A stretch of DNA of 34,100 nt, taken from NCBI RefSeq assembly GCF_015707995.1, contig NZ_JAAGRY010000037.1, positions 1 through 34,100 of the forward strand, in the 5' to 3' direction. Below the pieces are notes generated by a model, which had not been told where the DNA came from, did no database searches, and saw only the letters and a program-made list of their open reading frames with translations. The translations under genes were made by a program, and so were the position numbers. This DNA comes from Microbacterium paulum. Lineage in GTDB: Bacteria > Actinomycetota > Actinomycetes > Actinomycetales > Microbacteriaceae. Of the stretch, positions 1 through 9,314 are shown piece after piece (the first letter of the stretch is position 1; every line of letters begins with the position of its first letter).

Positions 1-98
1 CGAACGGAAAGGAAGCTTGGTCGCTACCGATCCTCGGGGCCTCGACCCGCCCCACCCCGTCACCACGCGGCCCCGCACATCACCCACCCCCACCTAAA

Positions 99-253
99 GT
101 CCGAAGAGCCGGATACGCGCGACTGCGGACGACGGGGCCGCCCTGTGGGTTGTGGCGACCGAGCACGGCGCGCTGCGCTGCGAGGTGCGCCTCATGGGCC
201 TTGCCAGCCCGGTGGTGCAGTCGTTCTCGATCACCGACGACGCAGAGGCCTGA
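99..253 (+). other. possible C-terminal remnant of an unidentified gene
   Basis: An open frame runs from just after an in-frame TAA at 96-98 to a TGA at 251-253. Its third codon positions are almost all G or C, and its end reads like a protein C-terminus (SFSITDDAEA). It has no convincing start codon or ribosome-binding site, and the sequence upstream (1-95) does not look coding in this frame. It could be the decayed 3' end of a gene, or chance in GC-rich DNA. I do not recognise the family. I see nothing else in 1-298 apart from the hairpin at 244-282. Confidence 0.2.
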
Positions 254-282
254 CCTCGTCAGTCCCGCTTCCTCGGGCCTCT
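244..282. terminator. possible terminator of the folate/PH operon
   Basis: A 7-bp perfect inverted repeat, AGAGGCC at 244-250 and GGCCTCT at 276-282, lies 17 nt beyond the stop codon of the last minus-strand gene. The loop is long (25 nt) and there is no U-tract, so this is weak evidence. The position, after the operon and at the end of the possible plus-strand fragment, is what one would expect of a shared terminator. Confidence 0.25.
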
Positions 283-298
283 TCGTGCGACGAGACGC

Positions 299-1000
299 TC
301 ACCCCAGCTCGTCGGCGACGGGTCCCGCACCCGACTCGGTGAGCGCGCGGTCGATGGTCGAATGCACGAGGGTGCCGAGGTAGCGACCGGGCGCATCGAT
401 GCCGATGCCGCGCAGCAACTGCGCGGACTGGCGCACGAGCGCCGACGAAAACTCAGTGGCCGTGGCGATCGCCTCGCCATACGCGGCGCGGTCCTGTTCG
501 GATACGACGACCGGCTCGCAGCCGAGCTCGACGGCCAGGGCCTGGGCGATCGGCAGCACGGCCGCCGGCGCCGTCACAGCGGCGAAGGCGCCCTGCAACT
601 GTCGCAGATCGATCGAGGTGCCCGTGAACGTGATCGCGGGGTGCACCGCGAGCGGAATGGCACCGCGGGATGCCGCCGCCTCGAGCACCCCCGCCCCGTG
701 CGCAGGATCGGTATGCAGCACCAGTTGGCCCGGCTGCCACGCCCCGATCTCGGCGAGCCCCGTCACGAGGCCCGAAAGCTCCGCGCGAGGGACGGCGAGG
801 ATCACGAGCTCACTCCGGCGCGCGATCTCATCGGCGGCGAGCACCGGAACGCCCGGCAGGATCGCTTCGACCCGGTCGGGGTCGCTGCCCGCGGTGACGC
901 CCGTGAGTGCGTGCCCCGCGCCCGCCAGCGCCGCGCCGAGCACGGGGCCGACCCGGCCTGCACCGATGACGCCCACACCGAGCCTGCTCGCCTGGTTCAT
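299..1000 (-). CDS. Rossmann-like and DUF2520 domain protein
   Basis: The protein has 233 residues. It opens with a Rossmann nucleotide-binding strand-loop-helix (GAGRVG at 13-18), followed by a DUF2520-type C-terminal half with the family's HPxxTFxG motif (HPAITFTG near 119-126). Such proteins resemble NADP-binding ketopantoate or pyrroline-5-carboxylate reductases, but no reaction is established for the family. The ATG overlaps the stop of the upstream PH-domain gene by 4 nt (ATGA), so it is probably translationally coupled and last in the folate/PH operon. In many actinobacteria panC follows this gene; the 298 bases downstream here do not contain it. The domain call is firm, the function unknown. 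Confidence 0.85.
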   Translation of the reverse strand: MNQASRLGVGVIGAGRVGPVLGAALAGAGHALTGVTAGSDPDRVEAILPGVPVLAADEIARRSELVILAVPRAELSGLVTGLAEIGAWQPGQLVLHTDPAHGAGVLEAAASRGAIPLAVHPAITFTGTSIDLRQLQGAFAAVTAPAAVLPIAQALAVELGCEPVVVSEQDRAAYGEAIATATEFSSALVRQSAQLLRGIGIDAPGRYLGTLVHSTIDRALTESGAGPVADELG

Positions 1001-3117
1001 GAGGCATCCTCCGCTCGTTCGCGCGTCGGCGTGGCCGCTCCTGGGTGCGAGGCATCCGGCGCGCGGCCCGGCTCGGGCTGGTGCGCCGGGTCGGGGCCGA
1101 CGCCGACGCCCCCGCCCAGTTCGGGGTCACGGATGGTCGCCATTTCATCACCGAAGCGACCATCTGCGACCCCGAACCCAGTCGGCTGCGGCAGGGTGGC
1201 GCCCGGGTGCGTGGCATCCATCACGGCGCCCGGCTCGGAGCCGGGCTCGGAGCCGGGCTCGGCGCCCAGCCCGGCGGCGGGGCCCAGTCCGGCGCCCACG
1301 CCCAGTTCGGGGTCGCGGATGGTCGCCATCCCGTCGCCGAAACGACCATCTACGACCCCGAACCCGGCGGAGGGCCCCGCACCCGAACCCGCCTGCACCT
1401 GGTCACCCTGGATCACGCGGTCGGTCAGGGCGTCGCCCAGGGCCGCGGTCTCGTCCCAGCGGTGCGAGCGGTCGGTGGATGCCTCGGCGAGTGCTGCGCT
1501 CTCGATCTGCTGCCACGCAGCGAGCGCTTGATCACGGTCGATCGTGCCCACGGCGCCCGACACCTGACCGAGCACCGTGTGGCCGGTGAGGTTCGCGACG
1601 CGCCGCGACCGGGCGAGCGGGCCCTGCGCGATGCGCACCGACTGCAGCCGCGCGAGCGGCAGGATCACGAGCACCCGGCGCAGCGCGCCGCGGCGCAGCA
1701 GCAGGGCGCCGCGCGCGAGCAGCAGCCCGTTGCGGCGCCACGACAGCGGTTGCAGCCACCACGCGCGGCGCGGCGTGGTCGTGTATCCGTCGCCGGGCAC
1801 CGGCCCGAGCATGCCCTCGTCGATCAGCGACGTGGCCTCGTCGTGCGTGAGGTCGGGCAGGAACAGCCGCAGCACCCGCTCGACGTCGGCCTGCTTTCCC
1901 ACCGGCAGCACGTCGGCGAACTGCTGCGACTGGGTGTCGCTCGCCGACCGCCCCGACAGCCGGTTCACCCGGATCGACCACCATCCGAACGGCCGCCACA
2001 GGAGCGGCTGGTGCACCTCGAACGCGTGCACCCGGCCCGGCGGCAGCGTCTCGGTGATGGTCGTGAACAGCCCGAACGTGATGCGCACACCGGCCACGGT
2101 GGGCGCGATCGAGTAGCGCAGCGACCGCGTGATCGAGCGGAACCAGTACGCACCGAACGCGATCATGGTCGGCACGAGCGAGAACAGCACCCACGGCGTG
2201 CCCACGATCGATCCGACGACAACCGCGATGACGAGCGCGAGCAGCCAGAGCGTGGCGCTCGACAGCAGGTGCGAGGCGATCAGGCGCCCGGTGGGGATGT
2301 GCACGACGGATGCCGGTTCGGCGGCATCCGTGTCGACACCGTCGATCAGTCCCGTGATCCCCGCGCTCACGGCGCCCGCCGCGGCGCGCGTGAGCGGCAC
2401 GCCGCGCCGCTCGGCCGACTGTACGGCGGCGAGGCGCCGGCCCGAGGCGAGACGCAGGATGTCGGCGCGCACGGCTTCGGCGTTGGCGGTGGAGAGGTAC
2501 TCGAGCTTCACATTGGCATCCATGCCCGCCCCGACGACCTCGAGCTTCGCCGCTCCCAGCAGGCGCGCGACCATGGGCCGGGTGAGGTTGACGCCCTGCA
2601 CGCGGTCGAGCGGGGCGCGCCGCTGAGTGCGGAAGAGCACGCCGCTTCTCACCTCGACGTCGTCACCGGTGATGCGGAAGGTGTGGAAGCGCCACGACAG
2701 CCAGAAGATGCCGAGGAGCACCAGCAGCACACCCAGCACGACGAGTCCCGCCACGAGCCACAGGTTGTTCTGCCACACGTAGTCGACGGGGTCGCGGCCT
2801 TCGTACTGCTCCCACTCGGCGAGGCCGGGGAAGAACCACGTGATGAGCCGATCGCGCAGGTTCGTGATGACGATGCCCATCACGACGATGAGGAACAGCC
2901 CGCCGCGCAGCACGGGGGTCAGCGGATGCAGCCGGTGCCATTCGCCGTCGCTCAGCGGCGAGCGCACCTCGGCGACGGCCGACGGCGCCAGGTGCCCGTC
3001 GGGTGTGCGGTCGGGGTCGCCGGCGGCGCCGGGCAGATCGAGTGCGCCGGGCAGATCGGGCCCGTTGGGTGCACCGGGCGTGTCTGGCATGCCCGGCAGA
3101 TCGGGTGCGTCGGTCAC
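997..3117 (-). CDS. large membrane protein with bacterial PH domains (YdbT-like)
   Basis: The protein has 706 residues. Four hydrophobic segments form two hairpins (about 72-88 with 118-141, and 282-303 with 307-327). Each hairpin is followed by a bPH_2-type domain (about 145-230 and 330-420), and a third PH-like segment covers about 460-540. This matches the YdbT type, which pairs with a smaller YdbS-like protein; the neighbour at 3114 is that partner. The biochemical role of these proteins is not settled. I chose the GTG start at 3117 because it overlaps the upstream stop by 4 nt (GTGA) and begins a Pro-Gly-rich N-terminal tail; a longer reading upstream runs antisense-like through the neighbouring gene. 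The C-terminal 150 residues are low-complexity and contain a duplicated block (see the repeat entry), an unusual extension for this family. Confidence 0.85.
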   Translation of the reverse strand: MTDAPDLPGMPDTPGAPNGPDLPGALDLPGAAGDPDRTPDGHLAPSAVAEVRSPLSDGEWHRLHPLTPVLRGGLFLIVVMGIVITNLRDRLITWFFPGLAEWEQYEGRDPVDYVWQNNLWLVAGLVVLGVLLVLLGIFWLSWRFHTFRITGDDVEVRSGVLFRTQRRAPLDRVQGVNLTRPMVARLLGAAKLEVVGAGMDANVKLEYLSTANAEAVRADILRLASGRRLAAVQSAERRGVPLTRAAAGAVSAGITGLIDGVDTDAAEPASVVHIPTGRLIASHLLSSATLWLLALVIAVVVGSIVGTPWVLFSLVPTMIAFGAYWFRSITRSLRYSIAPTVAGVRITFGLFTTITETLPPGRVHAFEVHQPLLWRPFGWWSIRVNRLSGRSASDTQSQQFADVLPVGKQADVERVLRLFLPDLTHDEATSLIDEGMLGPVPGDGYTTTPRRAWWLQPLSWRRNGLLLARGALLLRRGALRRVLVILPLARLQSVRIAQGPLARSRRVANLTGHTVLGQVSGAVGTIDRDQALAAWQQIESAALAEASTDRSHRWDETAALGDALTDRVIQGDQVQAGSGAGPSAGFGVVDGRFGDGMATIRDPELGVGAGLGPAAGLGAEPGSEPGSEPGAVMDATHPGATLPQPTGFGVADGRFGDEMATIRDPELGGGVGVGPDPAHQPEPGRAPDASHPGAATPTRERAEDAS
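1113..1365 (-). repeat. duplicated 67-bp block in the 3' end of the PH-domain gene
   Basis: Bases 1113-1179 and 1299-1365 are two direct copies, 186 bp apart, with 7 mismatches by eye. They encode two copies of a peptide ending MATIRDPELG (protein residues about 585-606 and 647-668). Most differences fall in third codon positions, so the peptide is better conserved than the DNA. Between the copies lie short tandem repeats that encode EPGS. The copies fall in the low-complexity cytoplasmic tail. Confidence 0.85.
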
Positions 3118-3710
3118 AGGCCGGTCCGGCGGGTCTCGGCGACGGCGATGAGGGTGTCGCGCAGCTGCTCGGCGCCCTGCTGGCTGAGGCCCGGAATCGT
3201 CACGCCGGTGGCGGCGGCGGCCGTCACGAGCTTCAGCTGCGCAATCCCGAAGCCGCGATCGAGCGGCCCGTGGGTGATGTCGACGAGCTGCATGCGGCCG
3301 TAGGGCACCGCGACCATGCGCTGCCACAGGATGCCGCGGCGGAAGACCAGATCGTCGGCGCGCAGCTGATAGCCGTACGCCCGCGCCTGGCGGGGCAGGA
3401 TCGCGAGGGTCCACAGGGTGACGACGACCACGAGACCGGCAGGGATCAGAATCCACATCTGCCCGGCCACGAGCCACACGACGAGCGCCACCGCGATGAC
3501 GAGCGCCAGAAAGGCGCCCGTCGAGATGAGCTGCACCGTCACGTATCGCCGCGAGATCTGGTGCCACACGCCGTCGCCGAGCGGCAGGCGGTTCTCGCTG
3601 CGCGGCTCGAGAATCCGGTCGTACGTGCCGGCGTCGAGCGCCGCGGCGGCGGGCTCAGTCGTTGTGCGAGAGTCCGAAGCGGGGCTCGTCTGGTCCGGGG
3701 TGTTCGTCAT
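3114..3710 (-). CDS. PH domain membrane protein (YdbS-like)
   Basis: The protein has 198 residues: a polar N-terminus of about 55 residues, two adjacent transmembrane segments (about 60-82 and 86-105), then one bPH_2 domain (about 108-195) with the characteristic run from LRADDLVFRRGI to VPYGRMQLVDI. This is the small partner of the YdbS/YdbT pair, and the larger partner follows with a 4-nt overlap. Its own 5' end overlaps the DUF3180 gene by 56 bp. That is a long overlap, but both frames are well supported: the DUF3180 protein ends in an ordinary charged tail. An internal start would shorten the overlap and leave the PH domain intact. The family's molecular function is unknown. Confidence 0.85.
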   Translation of the reverse strand: MTNTPDQTSPASDSRTTTEPAAAALDAGTYDRILEPRSENRLPLGDGVWHQISRRYVTVQLISTGAFLALVIAVALVVWLVAGQMWILIPAGLVVVVTLWTLAILPRQARAYGYQLRADDLVFRRGILWQRMVAVPYGRMQLVDITHGPLDRGFGIAQLKLVTAAAATGVTIPGLSQQGAEQLRDTLIAVAETRRTGL

Positions 3711-4146
3711 CGTCGTCCTTCCGGATGGTGCAGAGGTGCTCGGCCACGAGCGCCGCCACGAGCAGCACGAGGCTGCCCGCGAGGGTCGCGACGACCGCCA
3801 CCGTCGAGCCTACGGGGGCGACCGGCCGGGTGAGCAGGAACACGAGAAGTCCCGTCGCGATCCCCGCCAGCACGGCGCCGACGACGCTGGATGCCTTGGC
3901 CAGCATCGCCACGCGAACGGCGCGGAACGGGTCGATCGGCTCGGAGCTGCGGCCCGTGATCGCCCGCCGGATCGGCAGTGCGAACGCGACGGTCGCCGCA
4001 CCCAGCAGCACGAGCAGCACCGGGAGCAGGAGCGACGGGGTGAACGTCGCACGGCCCGCGCCGGTGAGCAGTTGGTCGATGCCGAACCCCACGACCCCGC
4101 CGATCAGGAACGCGACGATCAGCACGCCCGCGCTCGTGCGTTTCAT
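3655..4146 (-). CDS. DUF3180 family membrane protein
   Basis: The protein has 163 residues with four predicted membrane helices (about 6-27, 38-59, 79-106 and 113-139) and a short acidic cytoplasmic tail (DDDDEHPGPDE). It fits DUF3180, a small actinobacterial membrane family that usually sits directly after folK, as here. Its ATG overlaps the folK stop by 4 nt (ATGA), indicating coupling within the operon. No function is known for the family. Confidence 0.85.
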   Translation of the reverse strand: MKRTSAGVLIVAFLIGGVVGFGIDQLLTGAGRATFTPSLLLPVLLVLLGAATVAFALPIRRAITGRSSEPIDPFRAVRVAMLAKASSVVGAVLAGIATGLLVFLLTRPVAPVGSTVAVVATLAGSLVLLVAALVAEHLCTIRKDDDDEHPGPDEPRFGLSHND

Positions 4147-4739
4147 GAGCCGTCCGCCGAATCGCGGGCCGCGCCGGGAGCCTCGGCGCCGCCGCCGTCC
4201 CCGGCGCGCAAGCGCGCGAGCAGTTCGTCGACGCGGCCGGCGCCGGGCAGCACGGCATCGCGGTCGACCGCGAGCCAGGGCTCCAGCACGAAGTCGCGCT
4301 CGGCGGCGCGCGGGTGCGGCACGAGCAGCGCCGGGTCGGTGCTCTGCACGTCGCCGTAGGCGATGAGGTCGAGGTCGAGGGTGCGGTCCTGCCAGCGCGG
4401 CTGGTCGGCCGTGCGCGCCGGGCGGCCGTGGCGGGCCTCGATCGCGTGCAGGTAGCCGAGCAGCACGCTCGGCGCGAGGCGCGTCGTGAGCAGGGCCACC
4501 GTGTTGAGGTAGGCGGGGGCCGAGGCATCCGGACCCTCGGGCGTCAGCGCGACCGATTCGATCGGCTCCGCCGCGCGCACCTCGGTCGTGAGCGGCAGCC
4601 GGGCGAGGTCGCGCAGCGCCTCGGAGATCGTGGCGGCGCGATCGCCGAGGTTCGCGCCGAGCGCGACGACGGCGACGGTCTCTGCGGACTCATTCTGCGG
4701 CGCGTCACCCTGGTACCCCTGCGCGAGTCGGCGGTTCAT
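4143..4739 (-). CDS. folK: 2-amino-4-hydroxy-6-hydroxymethyldihydropteridine diphosphokinase
   Basis: FolK transfers pyrophosphate from ATP to 6-hydroxymethyl-7,8-dihydropterin, the step before dihydropteroate synthase in folate synthesis. The 198-residue protein shows the N-terminal ALGANLGDR motif (26-34), the metal and ATP-binding segment RWQDRTLDLDLIAYG (115-129) and the signature VPHPRAAERDFVLEPW (140-155). I chose the ATG at 4739 because it overlaps the folB stop by 4 nt (ATGA); a longer in-frame extension upstream is antisense-like. The N-terminal 20 and C-terminal 25 residues are Ala/Gly-rich and not conserved. It is the fourth gene of the folate cluster. Confidence 0.95.
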   Translation of the reverse strand: MNRRLAQGYQGDAPQNESAETVAVVALGANLGDRAATISEALRDLARLPLTTEVRAAEPIESVALTPEGPDASAPAYLNTVALLTTRLAPSVLLGYLHAIEARHGRPARTADQPRWQDRTLDLDLIAYGDVQSTDPALLVPHPRAAERDFVLEPWLAVDRDAVLPGAGRVDELLARLRAGDGGGAEAPGAARDSADGS

Positions 4740-5134
4740 CGCCGGACCCCCGACTCGGCGGCGCCGCTCGGGCGGGATCGGCGCACCGTGACCGAGACGT
4801 CGGCGAAAGGCACCGGAATGGGCGCCTGCGGCTTGTGCACCGTGACGGCCACGCGTTCGACGGCGCCGCGCCCGAGCAGGTCGTGCGCGATGCGCTCGGC
4901 GAGGGTCTCGAGCAGGTTCACGGGCTCGCCCGCGACGATCTCGGCGATGCGCTCGGCCGCCTCGCCGTAGTGGATCGTGTCGGCGACATCGTCGGATGCC
5001 GCGGCGCGCGCCGTCTGCAGGAACAGCGTCGCATCGACCACGAAGTCCTGCCCGCGCTCGCGTTCTTCGGCATACACACCGTGCCTGCCGAACGCGCGCA
5101 CCCCGGTCAGGGTGATCTCGTCGATGTCGTCCAC
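4736..5134 (-). CDS. folB: dihydroneopterin aldolase
   Basis: FolB cleaves 7,8-dihydroneopterin to 6-hydroxymethyl-7,8-dihydropterin and glycolaldehyde, feeding FolK. The 132-residue protein carries the family features: RHGVYAEERERGQDFVVD near the N-terminus, LLETLAERIA (74-83) and the lysine motif VHKPQAPIP (99-107). The start needs a decision. A GTG at 5134 lies 5 nt after a strong ribosome-binding site (GGAGGAG) and gives the usual family N-terminus. An ATG at 5170 overlaps the folP stop (ATGA) but would add 12 residues unlike the family. I prefer the GTG. Confidence 0.9.
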   Translation of the reverse strand: MDDIDEITLTGVRAFGRHGVYAEERERGQDFVVDATLFLQTARAAASDDVADTIHYGEAAERIAEIVAGEPVNLLETLAERIAHDLLGRGAVERVAVTVHKPQAPIPVPFADVSVTVRRSRPSGAAESGVRR

Positions 5135-5166
5135 GTCTGCTCCTCCTGCCTTCGGCCGCTCGCCCA

Positions 5167-6015
5167 TCATCCCGCGCCGCCGCTCCACGCCCGCGCCACG
5201 GCGAGCGCGTCGCGCGTCGCGCCGACGTCGTGCACACGCACCGCCCAGACGCCGGCCTGCGCGGCGAGCACACTCGTCACCGCCGTCGCGAGGTCGAGCC
5301 GGGCGGTGTCGACCGGGGCGGCAGCGGAGGCATCCGCCGCCCCCGAGCCGGCCGCAGCCGAGGCATCCGTCAGCAGCTCGGCGAGGAAACGCTTGCGGCT
5401 CGTGCCGACGAGCACCCGCGGGCCCAGCGCGACGACGCGTTCGAGCGCGCGGAGGGCCTGCCAGTTCTGCGCGCCGCGCTTGCCGAACCCGATGCCCGGA
5501 TCGAGGATCACGCGATCGGGCGAGATCCCCGCGGCAGCAGCAGCGCGCACGCGACCTTCGAGCTCGCCGGTCACCTCGGCGGCGAGGTCGGCGTAGTCCG
5601 CGCGGGCGTACATCTCGGTCGACGGGCCGCGCCAGTGCTGCAGCACGACCTCGGCCCCCGAGGCGGATACGGCGGGCAGCATCTCGGGGTCGGCGAGACC
5701 GCCCGACACGTCGTTCACGATGCGCGCGCCCGCGGCGACGGCGGCGACGGCGGTCGCGGCGTGCATCGTGTCGATGCTGACGACCGCCCCGGCCGCGGCG
5801 AGAGCAGTGACGACCGGCAGCACCCGCTGCTGCTCGACGGCGGGGTCGACGGGCGGCGCGCCGGGCCGTGTCGACTCGCCGCCGACGTCAAGCACCGCGG
5901 CGCCCGCCGCGTGCAGGGCCAGGCCGTGCGCGATCGCCGCGTCGGCGTCGAGGTAGCGGCCGCCATCACTGAACGAGTCAGGCGTGACGTTGACGATGCC
6001 CATGATGAGGGTCAT
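5167..6015 (-). CDS. folP: dihydropteroate synthase
   Basis: FolP condenses 6-hydroxymethyl-7,8-dihydropterin pyrophosphate with p-aminobenzoate to give dihydropteroate; it is the target of sulfonamides. The 282-residue TIM-barrel protein shows the expected motifs in order: IVNVTPDSFSDGG (7-19), GGESTRPG (45-52), DTMH (82-85), NDVSGG (101-106), DPGIGFGK (172-179), GTSRKRF (204-210) and RVHDV (260-264). The ATG lies one base after the folE stop. A stretch rich in Ala and Ser (about 216-235) is a low-complexity insertion in a loop. Length and motifs suggest a functional enzyme. Confidence 0.95.
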   Translation of the reverse strand: MTLIMGIVNVTPDSFSDGGRYLDADAAIAHGLALHAAGAAVLDVGGESTRPGAPPVDPAVEQQRVLPVVTALAAAGAVVSIDTMHAATAVAAVAAGARIVNDVSGGLADPEMLPAVSASGAEVVLQHWRGPSTEMYARADYADLAAEVTGELEGRVRAAAAAGISPDRVILDPGIGFGKRGAQNWQALRALERVVALGPRVLVGTSRKRFLAELLTDASAAAGSGAADASAAAPVDTARLDLATAVTSVLAAQAGVWAVRVHDVGATRDALAVARAWSGGAG

Positions 6016-6016
6016 C

Positions 6017-6616
6017 TCAGCCGCCGCTTTCGGCGCTCGCGGTGAGCAGCATGATGATCTCGGCGCGGGCGGCCGGTTCGGCGAGCTCGCCGCGGGCCGC
6101 GATCGTGACGGTCGCCGCGTCGGGCTGGCGGCCCCCGCGCATCGTGACGCACTCGTGGTGCGCCGACAGCACGACGAGCACGCCGCGCGCATCGAGCGAC
6201 GCCGCGATCGTGTCGGCGATCTGCTCGCCGAGGCGCTCCTGCACCTGCGGGCGCGCGGCGAGCACGTCGACCACCTTCGGCAGTGCGCCGAGCCCCACGA
6301 CCTGTTCGCCGGGCAGATACGCGATGTGCGCGCGCCCCGCGAACGGCAGCAGGTGGTGCTCGCACACCGAACGGAACCGGATGTCACGCAGCAGCACCGC
6401 CCCCGAGGGCAGCGTGTCGGGCGCCGGGCCCCGAGAGACCGAGATCGTGTGGGCGAGGGGCGCCGAGGCATCCTCGCCGACCCCCGCGAAGAACTCGGCG
6501 TACGCGTCGGCGACGCGCTGCGGCGTCGCTTTCAACCCCGGGCGGTCGGGGTCTTCCCCGACCGCCGCGAGGATCTCGCGCACGGCGGCGGCGACGCGGT
6601 TACGATCGACGGCCAC
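6017..6616 (-). CDS. folE: GTP cyclohydrolase I
   Basis: FolE opens the folate pathway by converting GTP to 7,8-dihydroneopterin triphosphate. The 199-residue protein contains the zinc-binding motif SVCEHHLLPF (ligands C85 and H88) and the third ligand region HHECVTMRG (C156), plus the AYLPGEQVVGLGALPK strand. The GTG at 6616 gives a normal family N-terminus (AVDRNRVAAAVREIL). It lies 8 nt after the ftsH stop, so the gene is probably co-transcribed with ftsH; only a weak purine-rich site precedes it. An upstream in-frame extension runs antisense-like through ftsH and was rejected. Confidence 0.93.
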   Translation of the reverse strand: MAVDRNRVAAAVREILAAVGEDPDRPGLKATPQRVADAYAEFFAGVGEDASAPLAHTISVSRGPAPDTLPSGAVLLRDIRFRSVCEHHLLPFAGRAHIAYLPGEQVVGLGALPKVVDVLAARPQVQERLGEQIADTIAASLDARGVLVVLSAHHECVTMRGGRQPDAATVTIAARGELAEPAARAEIIMLLTASAESGG

Positions 6617-6624
6617 GTCGAGGC

Positions 6625-8634
<2,010 letters not shown>

Positions 8635-8643
8635 GGTCCGATC

Positions 8644-8649
8644 AGGCTA
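8644..8649 (-). promoter_or_regulatory. putative -10 box of the ftsH-fol operon
   Basis: TAGCCT on the minus strand lies 9 nt before the ftsH ATG. A transcript starting the usual 6-8 nt downstream would have a 5' leader of only a few bases, and no Shine-Dalgarno sequence is present. I see no good -35 hexamer. Confidence 0.4.
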
Positions 8650-8718
8650 CCCCGGCGGGACTATGGCCCGTCTGTGCATTCGCCACCGGCGAACCGAACC
8701 GCGCTAGCTGTTCACGCC

Positions 8719-9270
8719 TCAGCTGTACACGTGCGGCGCGAGCACGGCGACGTCGCGCAGGTTGCGGTAGCGCTCGTCGAAGTCGAGGCCGTAGCCCACG
8801 ACGAAGTCGGTCGGAATGTCGAAGCCGACGTAGCGGCTGTCGATCTCGACCTTGGCCGCCTCGGGCTTGCGCAGAAGCGCCAGGATCTCGATCGATGCGG
8901 CACCGCGCGAGGCGAAGTTTTCGAGCAGCCAGCTGAGGGTGAGCCCCGAGTCGATGATGTCTTCGACGATCAGCACGTGCTTGCCGGTGAGGTCGGTGTC
9001 GAGGTCTTTGCGGATCTGCACGACGCCGCTCGACTTCGTTCCCGCCCCGTACGACGACACGGCCATCCAGTCCATCGTCACCGGGCGCGTGAGGCGGCGC
9101 GAGAAATCGCTCATCACCATGACGGCACCCTTGAGCACGCCGACCAGCAGCAGGTCGCGGCCCTCGTAGTCGGCTTCGACCCGGCGCGCGAGCTCTTCGA
9201 GCTTGGCGTGGATCTCCTCCTCGGTCACGAGGACGGTCGTGAGCTGGTCAGCGATGTCGGCTGCGCGCAT
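8719..9270 (-). CDS. hpt: hypoxanthine phosphoribosyltransferase
   Basis: The enzyme salvages hypoxanthine and guanine using PRPP to form IMP and GMP. The 183-residue protein has the LVGVLKGAVMVMSDF segment (42-56) and the PRPP-binding loop VLIVEDIIDSGLTL (99-112), followed by the base-binding DFVVGYGLDFDERYRNL region (155-171). Length and motifs are typical. hpt between tilS and ftsH is a common actinobacterial arrangement. The ATG is chosen from the family N-terminus; no ribosome-binding site precedes it, but a TAGCAT box ends 6 nt upstream, suggesting a leaderless mRNA. Confidence 0.95.
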   Translation of the reverse strand: MRAADIADQLTTVLVTEEEIHAKLEELARRVEADYEGRDLLLVGVLKGAVMVMSDFSRRLTRPVTMDWMAVSSYGAGTKSSGVVQIRKDLDTDLTGKHVLIVEDIIDSGLTLSWLLENFASRGAASIEILALLRKPEAAKVEIDSRYVGFDIPTDFVVGYGLDFDERYRNLRDVAVLAPHVYS

Positions 9271-9276
9271 ATCTCG

Positions 9277-9282
9277 ATGCTA
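9277..9282 (-). promoter_or_regulatory. putative -10 box of hpt (leaderless arrangement)
   Basis: TAGCAT on the minus strand is followed by 6 nt (CGAGAT) and then the hpt ATG. This spacing would put the transcription start at or next to the A of the start codon. The box lies in the 44-nt gap after tilS, so hpt may be transcribed separately from it. Confidence 0.4.
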
Positions 9283-9314
9283 GGCGACGGATGCCCGGCC
9301 TCACGCCGCGGCTG

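Noticed and set aside
1045..3303. Very long open frames on the plus strand opposite the PH, ftsH and tilS genes
   Set aside because: They are antisense shadows of GC-rich genes: Arg/His/Gly-rich, with no domains, and the opposite strand has clear families and overlapping junctions.
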